Assembly (NCBI GenBank): GCA_003254925.1
Contig: QANZ01032668.1
Location: forward strand, 2,048-66,047
Source: Chamaecrista fasciculata
Lineage: Eukaryota; Streptophyta; Magnoliopsida; Fabales; Fabaceae
Direction of reading: 5' to 3'
Length of the DNA stretch: 64,000 nucleotides
The number at the start of each line of letters is the position of its first letter. Position 1 is the stretch's first letter. The translations under genes were made by a program, and so were the position numbers. The notes under the pieces are model-generated. The model had not been told where the DNA came from. It saw nothing but the letters and a program-made list of their open reading frames with translations, and made no database searches. Below are positions 11,401 through 23,800 of this stretch, one piece after another.

Positions 11401-11856
11401 CTCCCCCATCCTTGACCCCCTAGTTTTGGGTGATAGAAAAAATGATATTTTTGATAGCTACGAAGAGCTTTGGAGGTCATTCCCATGCCATTATACTCCG
11501 TCACCATAAAACATCCAAACACGGGTAATTGGGTTTTAGATGAGTAATTGTCAGCTCTATATGGATACAAGGACTAAATCCTCTCTCTATTCTACCTTGA
11601 CCTAGCTAGCTAGCCTCTCCAATTAGGCAGTCACTTGGTGTATGTAAGAAGAGGATGATACTGGATCATGTTCATAATGTTTCGCTATGACTAATAATTG
11701 AGGGACATTAAACTAAACGAAAATAAGTAAAGAAGAATTATATTCCTATCATCATTCGACCGAACTAATGATAATAACCATTGAGACTACAATTTATTAT
11801 ATTTCGAAGATGAAAGGGGGGTTTTATCAAAAAGAAGAAAAAAAAAGGTCAAAGTA
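11401..11856. other. No gene recognised
   Basis: The minus-strand frame across 11337-11570 begins inside the dispersed repeat and shows no family signature. The rest is AT-rich and unassigned. Confidence 0.4.
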
Positions 11857-12003
11857 GTGCAAATTTGGTTCCATATTTTTTTCTCAATTTCCAATTTGGT
11901 GCTATATCTTTTTTTGTTGCACATTTGGTCTCATATCTTTGGGTTAGTTGCCAATTTGGTCCCATATCTATTTTTGTTGCAAATTTGGTCTCATATCCTT
12001 GAG
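11857..12003. repeat. Short tandem repeat of a TTTGGTCCCATATCT word
   Basis: A unit of about 35-75 bp containing CAATTTGGTCCCATATCT and TTTTTGTTGCA occurs at least twice. The same words make up the intron 6 repeat of TPS copy 2 (27703-27865). Confidence 0.6.
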
Positions 12004-12009
12004 TTTATA

Positions 12010-12362
12010 AGTGAGTTGACAAAGAGAAAAAAAAAAAAGAAAAAATATCCTTGTTGGAAGAAAAATAAATCACAAATTAAATGTATTTTCAATTTATGAC
12101 TAAGAATAAAGATTTTTCTTTCTCTCTCTAGTAATTCATTTATTATAACTCATATGAGAGAGCAATCGTTCATTTTAGCTATTCAGGTTTGTGATAATGA
12201 CAAAAACAAGGCAAAATCATATTTTGGACTAACAGTGAAATAAATAAAAAGATTGAGAATCAAAATTGAATAAACAATAGTTTTGGGGCCAAAACGAAAT
12301 TGACCCTATAGTTCAATGACCAAAATGAGGTTTTGACCAAAGTTGGAAGGATAAAATTGTAT
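12010..12362. repeat. Dispersed repeat, second copy
   Basis: This is a direct repeat of 11030-11400. It abuts, and probably truncated, the terpene synthase relic that follows on the minus strand. Confidence 0.7.
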
Positions 12363-12524
12363 ATCTCAAACATTGAGCCACTCTCTTCGCATAAGCAAGT
12401 TTTGCTAATATTGTTGGGTGAAGCCATTCTTCATTTATATCCTTCCATACACTTATCGTTTTCTTTCTAAACTCATCGATGGCCTCCTCTTTTGTCATGT
12501 TATTATTACTTCATGTAACACTCT
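12363..12524 (-). pseudogene. Relic of a terpene synthase last exon (TPS-a/b type)
   Basis: Read on the minus strand from about 12521, a CYMK block is followed by an out-of-frame patch that reads as repeated TAA stops. Then comes TKEEAIDEFRKKTI, SVWKDINEEWLHPT and an AKRVAQ segment. KEEAI, then WKDINEE, then L-x-PT is the usual order near the start of the last exon of TPS-a and TPS-b genes. It differs from the TPS-g exon 7 in this window ([20 protein letters not shown]), so it is not a decayed copy of those. No DDxxD or other exon is nearby. The end is merged with the dispersed repeat. It is non-functional, with stops, a frameshift and severe truncation. Confidence 0.7.
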
Positions 12525-12685
12525 ATGTATATATATATAGCTGAAGCTACATGCTCCATTATTGCTAGTTGGAGAAGACTTCTCCAAGAAAGTGTCACAA
12601 TAAGGATACTTGACTCAAAAAAGGTAGACTTGTTTACTTATTAGAGTAAAGAGTGAAAGCAATGTAATTAAAATAATTTATTATC

Positions 12686-13367
12686 GGCAAAAGACTATTT
12701 TGTGTTCCTAACGTTTGGGATCAATTTCAGTTATGCCCCTAACGTTTGTTTTGTGTCAGTTATGTCCCCAATGTGAAACGTTGATGTCAATTATACCCTA
12801 ACTTCAATTTGTTTTGGGCCAAAGTCTTATATTGATCCTTCAAGTTTGCTCAAAGTCCCGTTTTGGACCCTCAAGTCTTTGGCAAACTTTCCGACGAGAT
12901 ACACGGCGCCGTCGACAACTACAAAAACTCCTAATCCAAGGCTTTTTGACCTCCTGAGTTCAATGACGACCTTCATTTTTGCGAAAAAAATGACTGACAA
13001 GCCGCCGAAAAATTACATAGTCATCGAAAAATTACACAATCGCTGAAAATCATATTTCTGGTCATTTGTTCGCAAAAGGAAGGCCGTCATTGAACTCAGG
13101 TGGTCAAAAAAACCTTGGATTAGGAGTTTTCGTAGTCTTCGAGGCCGCTGTGTATCTCGCTAGAAAGTTGGTCGGAGACTTGAGGGACCCAAACGAAACT
13201 TTGAGCAAACTTGAAGGACCAAAATAGGACTTTGCCCCAAAAACTATTGAGGTTAGGATATAATTGACACCAACGTTTCACACTGGGGCATAATTGACAA
13301 AAAACAAACGTTAGGGGCATAAATGAAACAGACCTCAAACGTTAGGAACACGAAAGAGTTTTCTGCC
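12686..13367. repeat. Nested pair of fold-back elements
   Basis: The outer arms (GGCAAAAGACTATTTTGTG at left, its diverged complement ending TTTTCTGCC at right) run about 130 bp with the repeated word CTAACGTTTG. An inner element at about 12815-13240 has its own arms (CAAAGTCTTATATTGATCC against GGACCAAAATAGGACTTTG) and a further inner palindrome near CCTAATCCAAGG / CCTTGGATTAGG. It encodes no protein. Confidence 0.75.
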
Positions 13368-13947
13368 TTTATAATTAATTACAAAGGAGTCGTCGTAATT
13401 GGCCTAATTGACTTAGTAATTTAAAGAAAAAAAATACTTAGATAATATAAGTAATTTTATATTTTTTTTTTTAAGATTCATCAATATAATCAAAATATCA
13501 CACTTAAAATTTCTAAAATAATTTACGTTTTACCTTCTCAAAATTGGTTATATGATTCTTTTTTGTCATGTCATCATATCATATCGTATCATCATATCAT
13601 ATCATATATATATATATATATTAATGAACTTGATGATCAATTTATAAATAATTTTAAAGTGAATTAATGATTTGTTACTTGCAAGATAATAAATGTTTTA
13701 ATTAAATCTTTGAAAGAGAAAAATATATGATTTAGCTTTTAAAATATATAATTACAATCAATCTGATTCTTTTGCTAAAATATTAATTCATACTAAATAA
13801 CAAATTTGATTTATTAAATTGAATTGTTTATTGTAATTTTAAAAAAGTTTAAAACTACATCATATTTGATATTGAATTTCAATTTATACCCTCAAAAAGG
13901 GATCAAATTGAGTGAGCCAAAATTAAAACAAAAACAAACGACTCTTC
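13368..13947. other. AT-rich gap with ATC and TA microsatellites
   Basis: Short tandem words (CATATC and TA) lie at about 13568-13622. Nothing else was recognised. Confidence 0.5.
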
Positions 13948-14364
13948 TAGGGATGAGCAACTCAACCCGCCAACCCACGAGTCCGCAGAAACCATTTCAA
14001 CTAGTAGTTGCGAGTTGTGTCAGTTCGAATTCGTGGTTTCTCAATCCAACCCAACCTACGAACCCACAAATGATTTTTTTTTTATATATGTTTATGTATG
14101 CTTTTATATGTTTTTTATGTATTAATATTATTAGTTCTTTATAAATAAGATATTTTGATTTTAAAATTTACATGATTACATATTTGTATTACATTTACAT
14201 ATGTTATGAAGTGTATTTTAATTGATTTATATTTTTTAAAACTTTTGTTATGTGTAAGCCTTTTTATTCACTACTTACAAATTTATAATAATATTTTTTT
14301 GTTATGAAAATTAAAAATATTTTTTGTTACAAACTCAACCCAACTCGGCGCATGCTCACCCCTA
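13948..14364. mobile_element. hAT-like element with TAGGGATGAGCA ends
   Basis: The left end TAGGGATGAGCA and right end TGCTCACCCCTA are inverted with one mismatch. They continue inward as CTCAACCC words. TAGGG-type ends are common in plant hAT elements. I do not see an 8-bp target duplication, so the class is tentative. Confidence 0.6.
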
Positions 14365-14538
14365 ATCCTGAAGCATGAATTCAAGTATTCCAACTCTTCA
14401 TAACTAGCGTCGAGGAGGCAGGTCTCTCAAAACTTACCTCATGGCTGGCCAAAAAAAAAAAACTTACCTCATGGTTATTTACCAAAGTAATATATAATAC
14501 TAATGGATCGATTAAAACGGAGATACTATTGTAAAAAT

Positions 14539-15241
14539 TAGGGGTGTTCGAGGGTTGGGCCGGATTTCAGGAGACTTAGCCTGAGTCATTAGGTCTAGTC
14601 ATGCCAAAATTTTTTTCAAAATTTTATTTTTTTTATTTAAACCATTTATTTATTTTTTTTATATCTTTTTAACTTGCATATATTGATAAAATAATTAATT
14701 ATGGATCAATTTAATGATATTTTTATTAATAAAGACATTTAATTTGAATTATTTCTTAAAAATGTTGATTTAATTGAGATTAAGTATATATTTTGTGTAT
14801 TTCTTAATATATAATTGATAAAAATAATAATACATATGTATTTTCAAAAATTAATTAATAGTAGAACAAATAAATTTATATAATATAAATATTAAAAAAA
14901 TCATTCTTTTTTAAAATGAGTATATCCCGGACCCCTAATAAAAATAAAGGGATTGATTGTTATTTTTTAGACTTCTAGCCATAAAAAAATTGAGAATACT
15001 ACCCGTATTGTTTTGAAAATAAAATTAGATTTAAAATCTATCCATATCATATTTACCAGGTATATTTTGTATCAAATTCTTATGATTTGCCGCAAATCAA
15101 ATATTAGGATTTGATAATATTACACGCACATTGCGTATATTTAACTTATTTAATTAATATAAAATATCAAACCACNAACAGCCTCAGGCCGGGCCGGGTC
15201 CGCCGGGTCTGGCCGGGCCGGGCCTTTTTTGTACACCCCTA
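14539..15241. mobile_element. hAT-like element with TAGGGGTGT ends and GC-rich tips
   Basis: The left end TAGGGGTGTTC and right end ACACCCCTA are inverted. GGGCCGG-rich tips enclose an AT-rich core, and an N base lies at 15176. The two flanks do not match as an 8-bp duplication. No coding region is present. Confidence 0.6.
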
Positions 15242-15339
15242 ATGGACTCTATTTCTCAATAGCACTTTGTGGTGATTAAACTTTTGTATGTATTACATGC
15301 TTTTAAAAGCTTAGATAACTATGTTTCATCATTGTTTAA

Positions 15340-16770
15340 TGTGTATATTCAAGCATAAATTAATTTGGACCTCTATTTGTCAAATTCATGTCATGCTTAA
15401 CAATTGTCAAGTAGCTCGTGACCCTGATTCCTCATTGTGTGTCTATTTGAGCAAAGATATGATTTCTAAATGTTTATATCTACATTAGAGTTTTGAATAG
15501 CATACAATAGTCAAATGACTCGTGGCTCTTCCTAGCCCATTGTATCTATTGAAACACAAATTGTAGCCTCCATTTGTCAAGCTTTACATTAAAGTTTTGT
15601 ATTGTTGTCAGCTTGGTAACTGAGGATTCTTTCTTATTTATTGTGTCTATTCAAGCAAAATTTGCGGTATCTATCTCTCAAGTTTTAAGTTAAAGTTTTG
15701 TTTAGTTGACAACCTAGTAACTAATGATTCTTCCTTATTTATTGTGCCTTTCAAGCATAAATTGTGGCTCCTATCTGTCAAGCTTTGGTATAGAGTTTCT
15801 TATGGTTGACAGCCTGAGAACAAAAGATCTTTCCTTATCCATTACGTATATTCAAGAAGAATTTGTGGTTCTAATCTGTCAAACTTGCTTATAAGCTTTG
15901 TATGGTTGACAGCTTGGCCCCAATATGTCAAGTTGTACATTAGAGTTTTGTATGATAGACAGTCTGGTAACCGTTGATTCTTCCTTGTCCATTGTCTTTA
16001 TTTAAGCAGAAATTGTGTCTCCTATTTGTCAAGTTTTGGGTTAGAGTTTTATATAGTTGACAACCTGGTAATTGATGATTTCTTCCTTAATTATTGTGTT
16101 TATTAAAATAGAAATTGTGGCCCCTATATATTTGACAGGCTTTCCATTAAATTTTCGTATGGATGACAATCTAATAATTTATTATTCTTCCTTACTTATA
16201 ATTTCAATTCACGCAAAAATTGTGGCTCATATCTCTCATTCTTTATATTAGAGTTTTGTGTGGTTGACAACTTGATAATTGATGATTTTTTTCTTGTTCG
16301 TCGTGTCTATTAATTAAAAAAATTGTGGCTACTATCTGTCAAGCTTTGCATTAGAGCAATTTTTTATAGTTATGAGCCTTGTAATTGATTATCCTTCCTT
16401 GTCAAATATTTCAAACATAAATTGTGGCCCATTTTTGTCAATCTTTGCGTTAGTTTTTTTTAATGGTTGACAGCCTCGTAATTAAAAATTCTTCCATACT
16501 TATTATATGTGACAACCTAATAACTGATGATTATTTTACTATAAATTATGCCACTTATTCCTTAGGTTGTATTATGACTGAGACCCCTCGAAATATTTCA
16601 TTGGTTTTTTTCTTGTTGGATGGGTCTATTTTTGTAAAAATTACGAGATCAATTTGTTAAGTTTTGGGACTTTGCATTATAGTTGACAAACTTCAGATAA
16701 CTTGTGATTCCTCTTGTACGCCTTTACAATTTAATTGAAAGTTATGACATTTATTTATCAAGTTATATGT
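15340..16770 (+). repeat. Diverged tandem array, unit about 100 bp
   Basis: About a dozen units follow one another. Each has in order a TTGTGTCTATTCAAGCA word, AAATTGTGG, ATCTGTCAAGCTTT, ATTAGAGTTTTGTATGGTTGACAGCCTGG-like sequence and GATTCTTCCTT. Units differ by many substitutions and small indels, so the array is old. There is no reading frame through it. Part of it is duplicated at 17330-17700. Confidence 0.85.
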
Positions 16771-16789
16771 TAAAGATTTTACATAATTG

Positions 16790-17010
16790 CAAACATCACA
16801 TTTGGTCGGGACTTTTATGTTTATCTTTTTTTACAAACTTTTGGGTCAAAGAAAACTAAGGAAAGTTTTCTTTAAAAAAAAAAGCGAAAAGGATAAAAGT
16901 GAGAGCCCAATTCTCTTGATAGATGGAGATTGGCCCAAACCCAAATTATAAGCAAGCAGAAAACAAAAAAGAAACAAATAAATAAAAAAGAGAATGATAA
17001 AGCCCTAGCC
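16790..17010 (+). repeat. Array flank, first copy of a duplicated segment
   Basis: It shares ACAAACTTTTGGGTCAAAG, GATGGAGATTG and AAAAAAGAAACAAAT with 17705-17885. It lies just right of the tandem array, as its partner lies right of the second block. Confidence 0.75.
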
Positions 17011-17329
17011 TAATTATAACAAAAGTAATATCACCCTCATGAATCATTTTAGCCTCTTACCCAAAATAAAAAAAAAATCCCTTTAACCCACTAGCTCAAC
17101 AACATTTAATTGATAAAGCAGATTTGTAAAACACAACTCTTGTTGCGTTTTGCACCTTTTTCTTCCTCTATTCAGAAGTGTAGTCATCACGCAGAGGTGA
17201 CGAACTTGAAGAGGAAATCTGGGCAGAATTTACGGAGAGATTGAGATGAAATCTTCAGAGTGAAACCAAGGTTGACACAAATCCAAAAATCATGCAAGGA
17301 AAAGATTTCGAAATGGAAGTCAAGATTCA

Positions 17330-17890
17330 AACCTAATAACTAATGATTCTTCCTTGTCCATTGTGCCTTTTGAGCATAAATTTTGGCTGTTTTTGTTAAA
17401 CTTTGGTATAGTTGACATCCTAGCAACTAAAGATCTTTCCTTATTCATTATGTATATTCAAGAAGAATTTGTGACTCTAATCTGTTAAACTTGCTTTCGA
17501 GCTTTGTATGGTGGAGAGTCTGACTCCAATATGTCAAGTTGTACATTAGAGTTTTGTATGGTAGATAGCCTAGAAATTGATGATTTATCGTTATCCATTG
17601 TGGTTATTTAAAGCAGAAATTGTGGCCCTTATCTATCAAGTTTTGTGTTAGAGTTTTATATGATTGACGCTCTGTCTCAGCCTATAATTTGAAGTTTTTA
17701 CATGACTGTGAAGACAACATTTGGTCTCAGCCCTTTCGCTTTTTTTTTTTTTACAAACTTTTGGGTCAAAGAAAAATAAGGAAAATTCTTTTTTTGTTTT
17801 TTAAAAGGAATAAAAGAGAGATCCCAACTCTCTTGAGAGATGGAGATTGACCCAAAAACAAAAAAGAAACAAATATGATGATGAAGCCCA
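17330..17890 (+). repeat. Second block of the tandem array plus its right flank
   Basis: Units from about 15720-16060 reappear in the same order, including an irregular junction where TCCAATATGTCAAGTTGTACA directly follows the GACAGC-type word. The flank with ACAAACTTTTGGGTCAAAG follows. The best reading is a segmental duplication of 15.7-17.0 kb that lost the part matching 16.06-16.79 kb. Confidence 0.75.
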
Positions 17891-18479
17891 AGCATAGTTC
17901 TAACATTTCTCTTTCCATAAAAAAAAAAACCAAAACAAAATCACTCTTAGACATTTTTTTCGTGAGAACAAACTACTCTTAGACTTTAGAAAGAGAATTT
18001 TTTTTTTTATAATATAATAAATGCATGTCTGCATGTGATAAAAGGCCCATACACCATTGATTCAAGATTTCCTACTTCAAGAGTTGGGCCGAATTTGTAC
18101 TCATAGATTATGCGCTCTTATCTCATCAACTTCCCTGCATGTAAAAGAAAACAAATTAATTATGGAGAAAAAAAAGAAATTAATCACAAATTAATTATGG
18201 TCATAAAATTATTTTTTATTTCATTTTGATCTTTGAACTTTTACATTTGTTTCATTTTGGTTCCCAAAATGCAACTTTGTCTAGTTTTTGACATTATTTC
18301 TAATCTAAACAATTAAGATATATTATTTCTCTCTCATATGCATCATAATAAATGCGTTGATAAAGAGTTATGGAAATTGGTTTTTAATTTTTTTAAACTT
18401 TTTTTATCTCTTTGCCAATTCACTTATCATAATATATATGAGAGGGATCCGGAACCTCTGCATTTGATCTCTACATTTT
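17891..18479. other. AT-rich stretch without recognised gene
   Basis: It includes a weak third relative of the 11030-11400 dispersed repeat at about 18220-18440. Otherwise nothing is assigned. Confidence 0.4.
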
Positions 18480-20180
18480 TTTGTGCATTTTANAAACCCT
18501 AAAACCTAAACTCTAAACCTTAAAACTATAAACCCTAAACCCTAAACTCTAAAATTCTAAACCCTAAAACCCTAAACCCCAAAAACTCTAATTTGAGCAA
18601 TTAGGTCCCTCACCCATTCTTATCCCATTATTCTCAATTTCCCCTCTTTTCATCATCTTCATTCATTTTAGTCCCAAATACTCAAAATAAAATTGTAAAG
18701 TGCCCCAAAACTCTTCCAAACATTCTAATTTAGTCCTTAAAAATATTAAAAACCCTAAACCCCAAAACCCAAAACCTCAAAACTCCAACCCCAAACTTCA
18801 AACCCCATATCCCTAAACTCTAAAACTTATTTTTTTCTTTAATCTTCATCTTCATCTTCTCTTCTCATACTGAACTTTTTGTTTCTAATCTTCATATTTT
18901 CAGATTAAAATATTTGTTTCTAATTTTAATCTTCACCTTCATCTTCATCATTATCATCATCCATCTATGGCCAAAACATTATCATCGTCATCTTCATCCC
19001 AACATCATCATCAAATTCCCAATTTCAATTTCAAATCTAAGGAATTGCACAATTTCAATTTCAATTTCAAATCCATCATCAAGATCATCATCGTGCATCG
19101 GCAGTCTCTGGCTCACAATCCTCCAAGCTTCACGGCCATAGCGGACCCAAGGAAGAGACGGTCGCCGCCGACGAGACGAAGGGCAGAGACTCCGTTGACG
19201 AAGACGAAGACAACGCCGGCAAGAGTCGTCAAACATCATCACCTCCTTGGGATGCCGATGACGAAAACGAAGAAGAAATGTGAAATGGGAAATCGTCGGC
19301 AAGAGTCTTCAAACATCATCTTTTTACTTCCTCAGATCTGAAATCGGAAGATGATGATGAAGATGATTGATTTGGAGAGAGAGGATGCAGTTTGATTTGG
19401 AGAAGCAAAAGATGGTTGATTTGGAGAAGCAAAGGATGCAGTTTGATGACAGATGATGATGGGTCGTGATGGAGAGAAGCAAGTGAGGAGGTAGATGTAG
19501 TTGATGGAGATGATGATGGGATTAAATTTGAAGAATGATTTTAGGGGATTAAATTTCACTTATACGAAGAAGATGAAGATTGGGATTAAAAGTTTAAGGG
19601 GTTTAGAGATTAAAAAAACATTAGGGATTTATGTTGAATTGGGAAGATGAAGATGAAGATTAAAAAAAATTAAGTTTTAGAGGATTTAGGGATTTATATT
19701 TTAGGGGTTAAGGTTTGGGGTTTAGGGTTTAGAGTTTTAGGGTTTTTAATATTTTTAAAGATTAAATTGGATGAAGATGAAGATTAAAAAAAAATCAAGT
19801 TTTAGGGGTTTAGGGTTTTTAATATATTTAAGGACTAATTAGAATGTTTGTAAGAGTTCTGGGACACTTTACAATTTTATTTTGAGGATTTGGGACTAAA
19901 ATGAATGAAGATGATGAAAAGAGGGGGAACTGAGAATAATGGGATAAGAATGGGTGAGGGACCTAATTGCTCAAATTAGATTTTTTAGGGTTTAGGGTTT
20001 TAGGGTTTAGAATTTTAGAGTTTAGGGTTTACATTTTTAAGGTTTAGAGTTTAGGTTTTAGGGTTTTTAATACTTTTAAGGACTAAATTGAAATGTTTGA
20101 AAGAGTTTTGAGACACTTTACAATTTTATTTTGAGGATTTGGGACTAAAATGAATGAAGATGATGAAAAATGTAAATCCA
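18480..20180. repeat. Large inverted repeat with telomere-like AAACCCT motifs
   Basis: The left arm (about 18486-18900) has runs of degenerate AAACCCTAAA units and unique blocks such as GAGCAATTAGGTCCCTCACC. The right arm (about 19630-20110) has the complement, TTTAGGGTTT units and GGTGAGGGACCTAATTGC. Part of the right arm is duplicated (19840-19975 and 20075-20170). The centre is GA/TC-rich with a GC-richer patch at 19130-19260. The open frames there are low-complexity (Ser, His, Lys/Arg) and match no family I know. An N base lies at 18493. Confidence 0.75.
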
Positions 20181-20329
20181 GGGACTGATTTGCTAGTTTA
20201 CTCAATTTTTATGTTCAAAAATGTAAATCCAGTCATCATGCCATGGTGGAAAAAAAAATAGGAATGTCCAGTCATCATGCCACGTATTCAAGTCAAAGAA
20301 AAAAAAATGACACATCAGTAAAAAAAAAT

Positions 20330-20482
20330 TGCCACATGGGCATTGAGTCAAAATTGGGGGCATAATTATATTGAAACGTTAGTTTCACATTGAGGGCACG
20401 CCTGAACAAAATGAAACGTTAGAGACATAACTGAAAATCACTACAAAAGTTAGGGGCACGTAAGGGTGTTTTGCCCTATTAA
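20330..20482. repeat. Single arm of the AAACGTTAG repeat family
   Basis: It shares GGGGGCATAATT, GAAACGTTAG and the ending AAGGGTGTTTTGCCC with the right arm of the 12686-13367 element. No left arm is adjacent. Confidence 0.55.
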
Positions 20483-20718
20483 TAAAAGATAGAGTCATAT
20501 ACTTTGCTTTCCTTAGGCCATTTGTGCACTGTGTAGCATTCAATACAAGTAATTAGTATACCCGTAAAAGATCCTTCTTTTCAGGTCTAGCAACTTTTAT
20601 GCATTCAATTTACATTAGTTCATGACTTGCTGACGGTAAAAAAATTGATTTCTTTTGTATGAATAACGAAGGAGAACGTAATATGGAGGAATTACCAAAT
20701 TTGGAGAGCTGTAGTAGG

Positions 20719-20728
20719 CTATATATAT
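20719..20728 (+). promoter_or_regulatory. Candidate TATA box of TPS copy 2
   Basis: CTATATATAT lies about 115 bp upstream of the start codon. A CT-rich stretch (20769-20785) and TA-rich tracts follow, as expected of a plant 5' untranslated region. The TA repeats nearer the start are alternative candidates. Confidence 0.45.
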
Positions 20729-20840
20729 GGGATGAGTTTCCTTTAAAATCTTGAACTTCATTTCTATCTCCCTCTCTCTCTCTCTCTATATATATATAAA
20801 CTTGAATCTTGCTCATTCTCTCCATATATATATATATATC

Positions 20841-23800
20841 ATGTCACTTTCTCACCCTCTAACCCATAATTCGCCACTTGGTGTGATGCAAATCTCAGGC
20901 ACTGCCAGAATCAACCCAAAAGCCAAAGCCAAAGCTGCACATACACGACATGACCCTTATACTCCTCCCTCTCCCAAAACCATATCACTCATCAATGTAA
21001 GCATTATATTCACTTTTAATTAATTATGGCCAAATTTCACTTTTGGCCTCATAAATTTTACTCAAGTCTCAATTTTGTCCCTAAATTTTTGTTACACTTT
21101 TGATTTCATATCTTTTGCTCAGACTGCATACTTGGTCCCGTATTGCACTTTTAGTCGCATATTTTTGGGCCAGGTTACAAAATTAGTCTCATATATTTTG
21201 GTCAGATTGTAAAATTGGCCCCACATCTATGGATTAGGTGCAAAATTAGTTTTATATCTTTGATTCAGGTGGGACTGACGGTGGAAATTTTTGCAAAGAT
21301 ATGAGACTAATTCTACAATCTGAGCAAAAGATTTGGGACCAAAATTAGTTCTATAATTGGGGGTACAAATTAGTTAAATTCAAAATATTTGGGACCAAAA
21401 GTGATATAGGACCAAATCTTCAACCTCAGCATAAGATATAGGACCAAAAGTGCAATAAAAAAAGTTCGGAAAAAGTAATCTTAGTACCCCCAAAGTATAA
21501 GGTCAGTTTTAGTTGTATCCTCAAAGTTTTTTTTTTTTTGTCAATTGTACCTCAAAAATATGAGGTCAGTTTCAGTTATATATACCCCCAAAGTTTTTTT
21601 GTGAGTCAATTATACCCCCAACATTTCACATTTGAGTTAGTTCTGTTGGGAAATCACAGAGGGAGCGCAACGGAAAAAATTAAACTTATTAAATATGCTA
21701 ACTCTGTGATTCTTTCCAGGATCCACTAATTATATTTATACCAGGAAAGTAAAGATGTTTACCTATATTTCAATCGGTGACTTGTCGTGTTCGCGAATTT
21801 GAGAAGTCCACTCCGAGTGTTCTTCCTCTACCGGTGATCCACACGAGCAGTTTGGCAGATGCCTAGGTGCTAGCCTCCTTCACTTCTTCCCAAGTGAATA
21901 CGGGAACTCTATCTATGATTCTTGAATGATCAAGAACCGTTCTTGATTCTCAAGATTGATTGGGGAGTACTAATATTATCAGGTGCAGGTCTAACTCTCT
22001 TTCTCCAAGAAGAAAATCGACTCACTCTCACAATATTAGGACTTGGCGAATTTTTACTCTCAATAGGGCACTAGGCGAAATTCTTAGTCTCACCAAGAAT
22101 TGGATGTGTGTTGTGTTTGTGTTAGGCGCCTAGGGCTCTATTTATAGCTTCCTCATTCCCAATCTTAGGGAATCCTAATCCAATTAGTAAATCCCTAAGA
22201 TATTGAATATCTTAATATATCTCAGTATATCTTTTGATTTATAATATCACACTTAATATTATAATTCAAAATTCAATAGGTGGCAATTTAAATTTGAGAC
22301 TCAAAATTAAATCTTGAAATCAAATCTTCATTGCTCAAATCCTATTGGTTGGAATGAGTCATGAGGAATTGATTTTATAATTTAAAATATTACTTTAATA
22401 TTTTATATCATAATTTCGATTTGCACATATCTTTTAAACTTAAAGTGCAAGATCAAATCTTGCACTCCAAGAAACTAAGATAGGTGCCATCCTCATGTAG
22501 CTCAAGAGGAATTCTATAACAACCCAACTTCTTAGGTAGTTATAACTAACTTTGTTAATTCCTAACAATATTGAATAAAATATTACTTTAATATCTTTAA
22601 TTCAAATCCTATATCTTTTCAAAAAGATATTGTTTGAATTCAAAATTCAAACCTTGTCATCTTTGTTTAATTAATAAAACATTTTCATTAATTAAAATAA
22701 GACTAAAGAGGCGCCACCCTCATTCCTTGTTTACCCAATATTAGTGAATTTAATAAATCAATAATTCCCTAACTTTTAGGAAACTTATTTAGTTTATTAT
22801 TCCCTAATATTTTAAACAAGAATTTAATTGTAAACTATTTAACAATTATTATATTTAAATTTGTCCAACAAATTTAAATACCACAATCATAGATATTTAT
22901 TTAAGACAAGATTTAATGTCCTAAGACATTCAACTATGTCTTTAATTGTGTCACCAAAGTGACTCACGAATTAATCCTAATTCGTGTCCAAAAATAGCAT
23001 CTTGATCCTGCTCATGTGTGACCCAGCAGGCCTCACGTGAAGTTGGCAGCAAGCCATCTTATGACTCACAAGTCGAGAGCGGACTCTAGCAAGCCATCAC
23101 GACTACCCAAAACACGTGAGTTATCGCTTTAACGTTAACGACTTAACCTAAATACCACCTTGTCATAATCCCTATTGTCGCACGATATTTTGGTCATGGA
23201 TTAGGCATGGGAATGTCATCCATAATCCAAACCATAACTTTCTGGATTCACTGAGTTAGTCCCGTTTCCCAACGTGGCCACGCATTTCTTGGACAGACTC
23301 ATTGAGGGCGCCAGTTAAATATCTGTCATCTCAATGAGGGACAAAATCCCATCTTGGTCAACCACATTCCTCTGCACGGTAATCAACCAAACCCGTACCT
23401 AGCCTGTATGGCTACCCTGCTACGGGTAACGTTGGACTAGGTCAAAGTTTGACAACTACAATGCCGGAATAGTCAAGACCTCAGGTCTAAGGCTATCGTG
23501 ACAGGTGTACGTACAGGAGAGGCTAGCTTATGACTAAACCCATGCAGGACTCTCCGGGTCGGTCCAGCAACTTGTAACCCTTAACTTATTGCACCATGAC
23601 TCTCGTAAAGCATCTAGTGCATGTATCTCTATACACTGAGGTCATGCTGGTCTTAGTTCATTTCAAGTTCCCACTCGAATGAGCGACTAGGGACAATTTA
23701 GACTAATTATCACATAATTAATCAGGGATTGTTATCATAGTAAACATGCTAATAATATGATAACGACTCAATTTATCATCCATAAATTAGTCAACCAGTA

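Noticed and set aside
11337..11570. Possible second terpene synthase relic on the minus strand
   Set aside because: It aligns in position with the repeat copy next to the real relic, but it lacks the KEEA and WKDINEE signatures.
18486..18830. Chromosome end or telomere
   Set aside because: The AAACCCT units are degenerate, short and occur inverted within 1.7 kb, so this is interstitial.
18967..19341. Ser/His-rich protein of 124 residues
   Set aside because: Low-complexity TCATCA/GAAGAA sequence in the centre of an inverted repeat, open on both strands; no family signature.
20751..20996. Earlier start codon for TPS copy 2 at 20751
   Set aside because: The extra residues come from CT and TA microsatellite sequence of the likely 5' untranslated region; the ATG at 20841 gives a normal-length protein.
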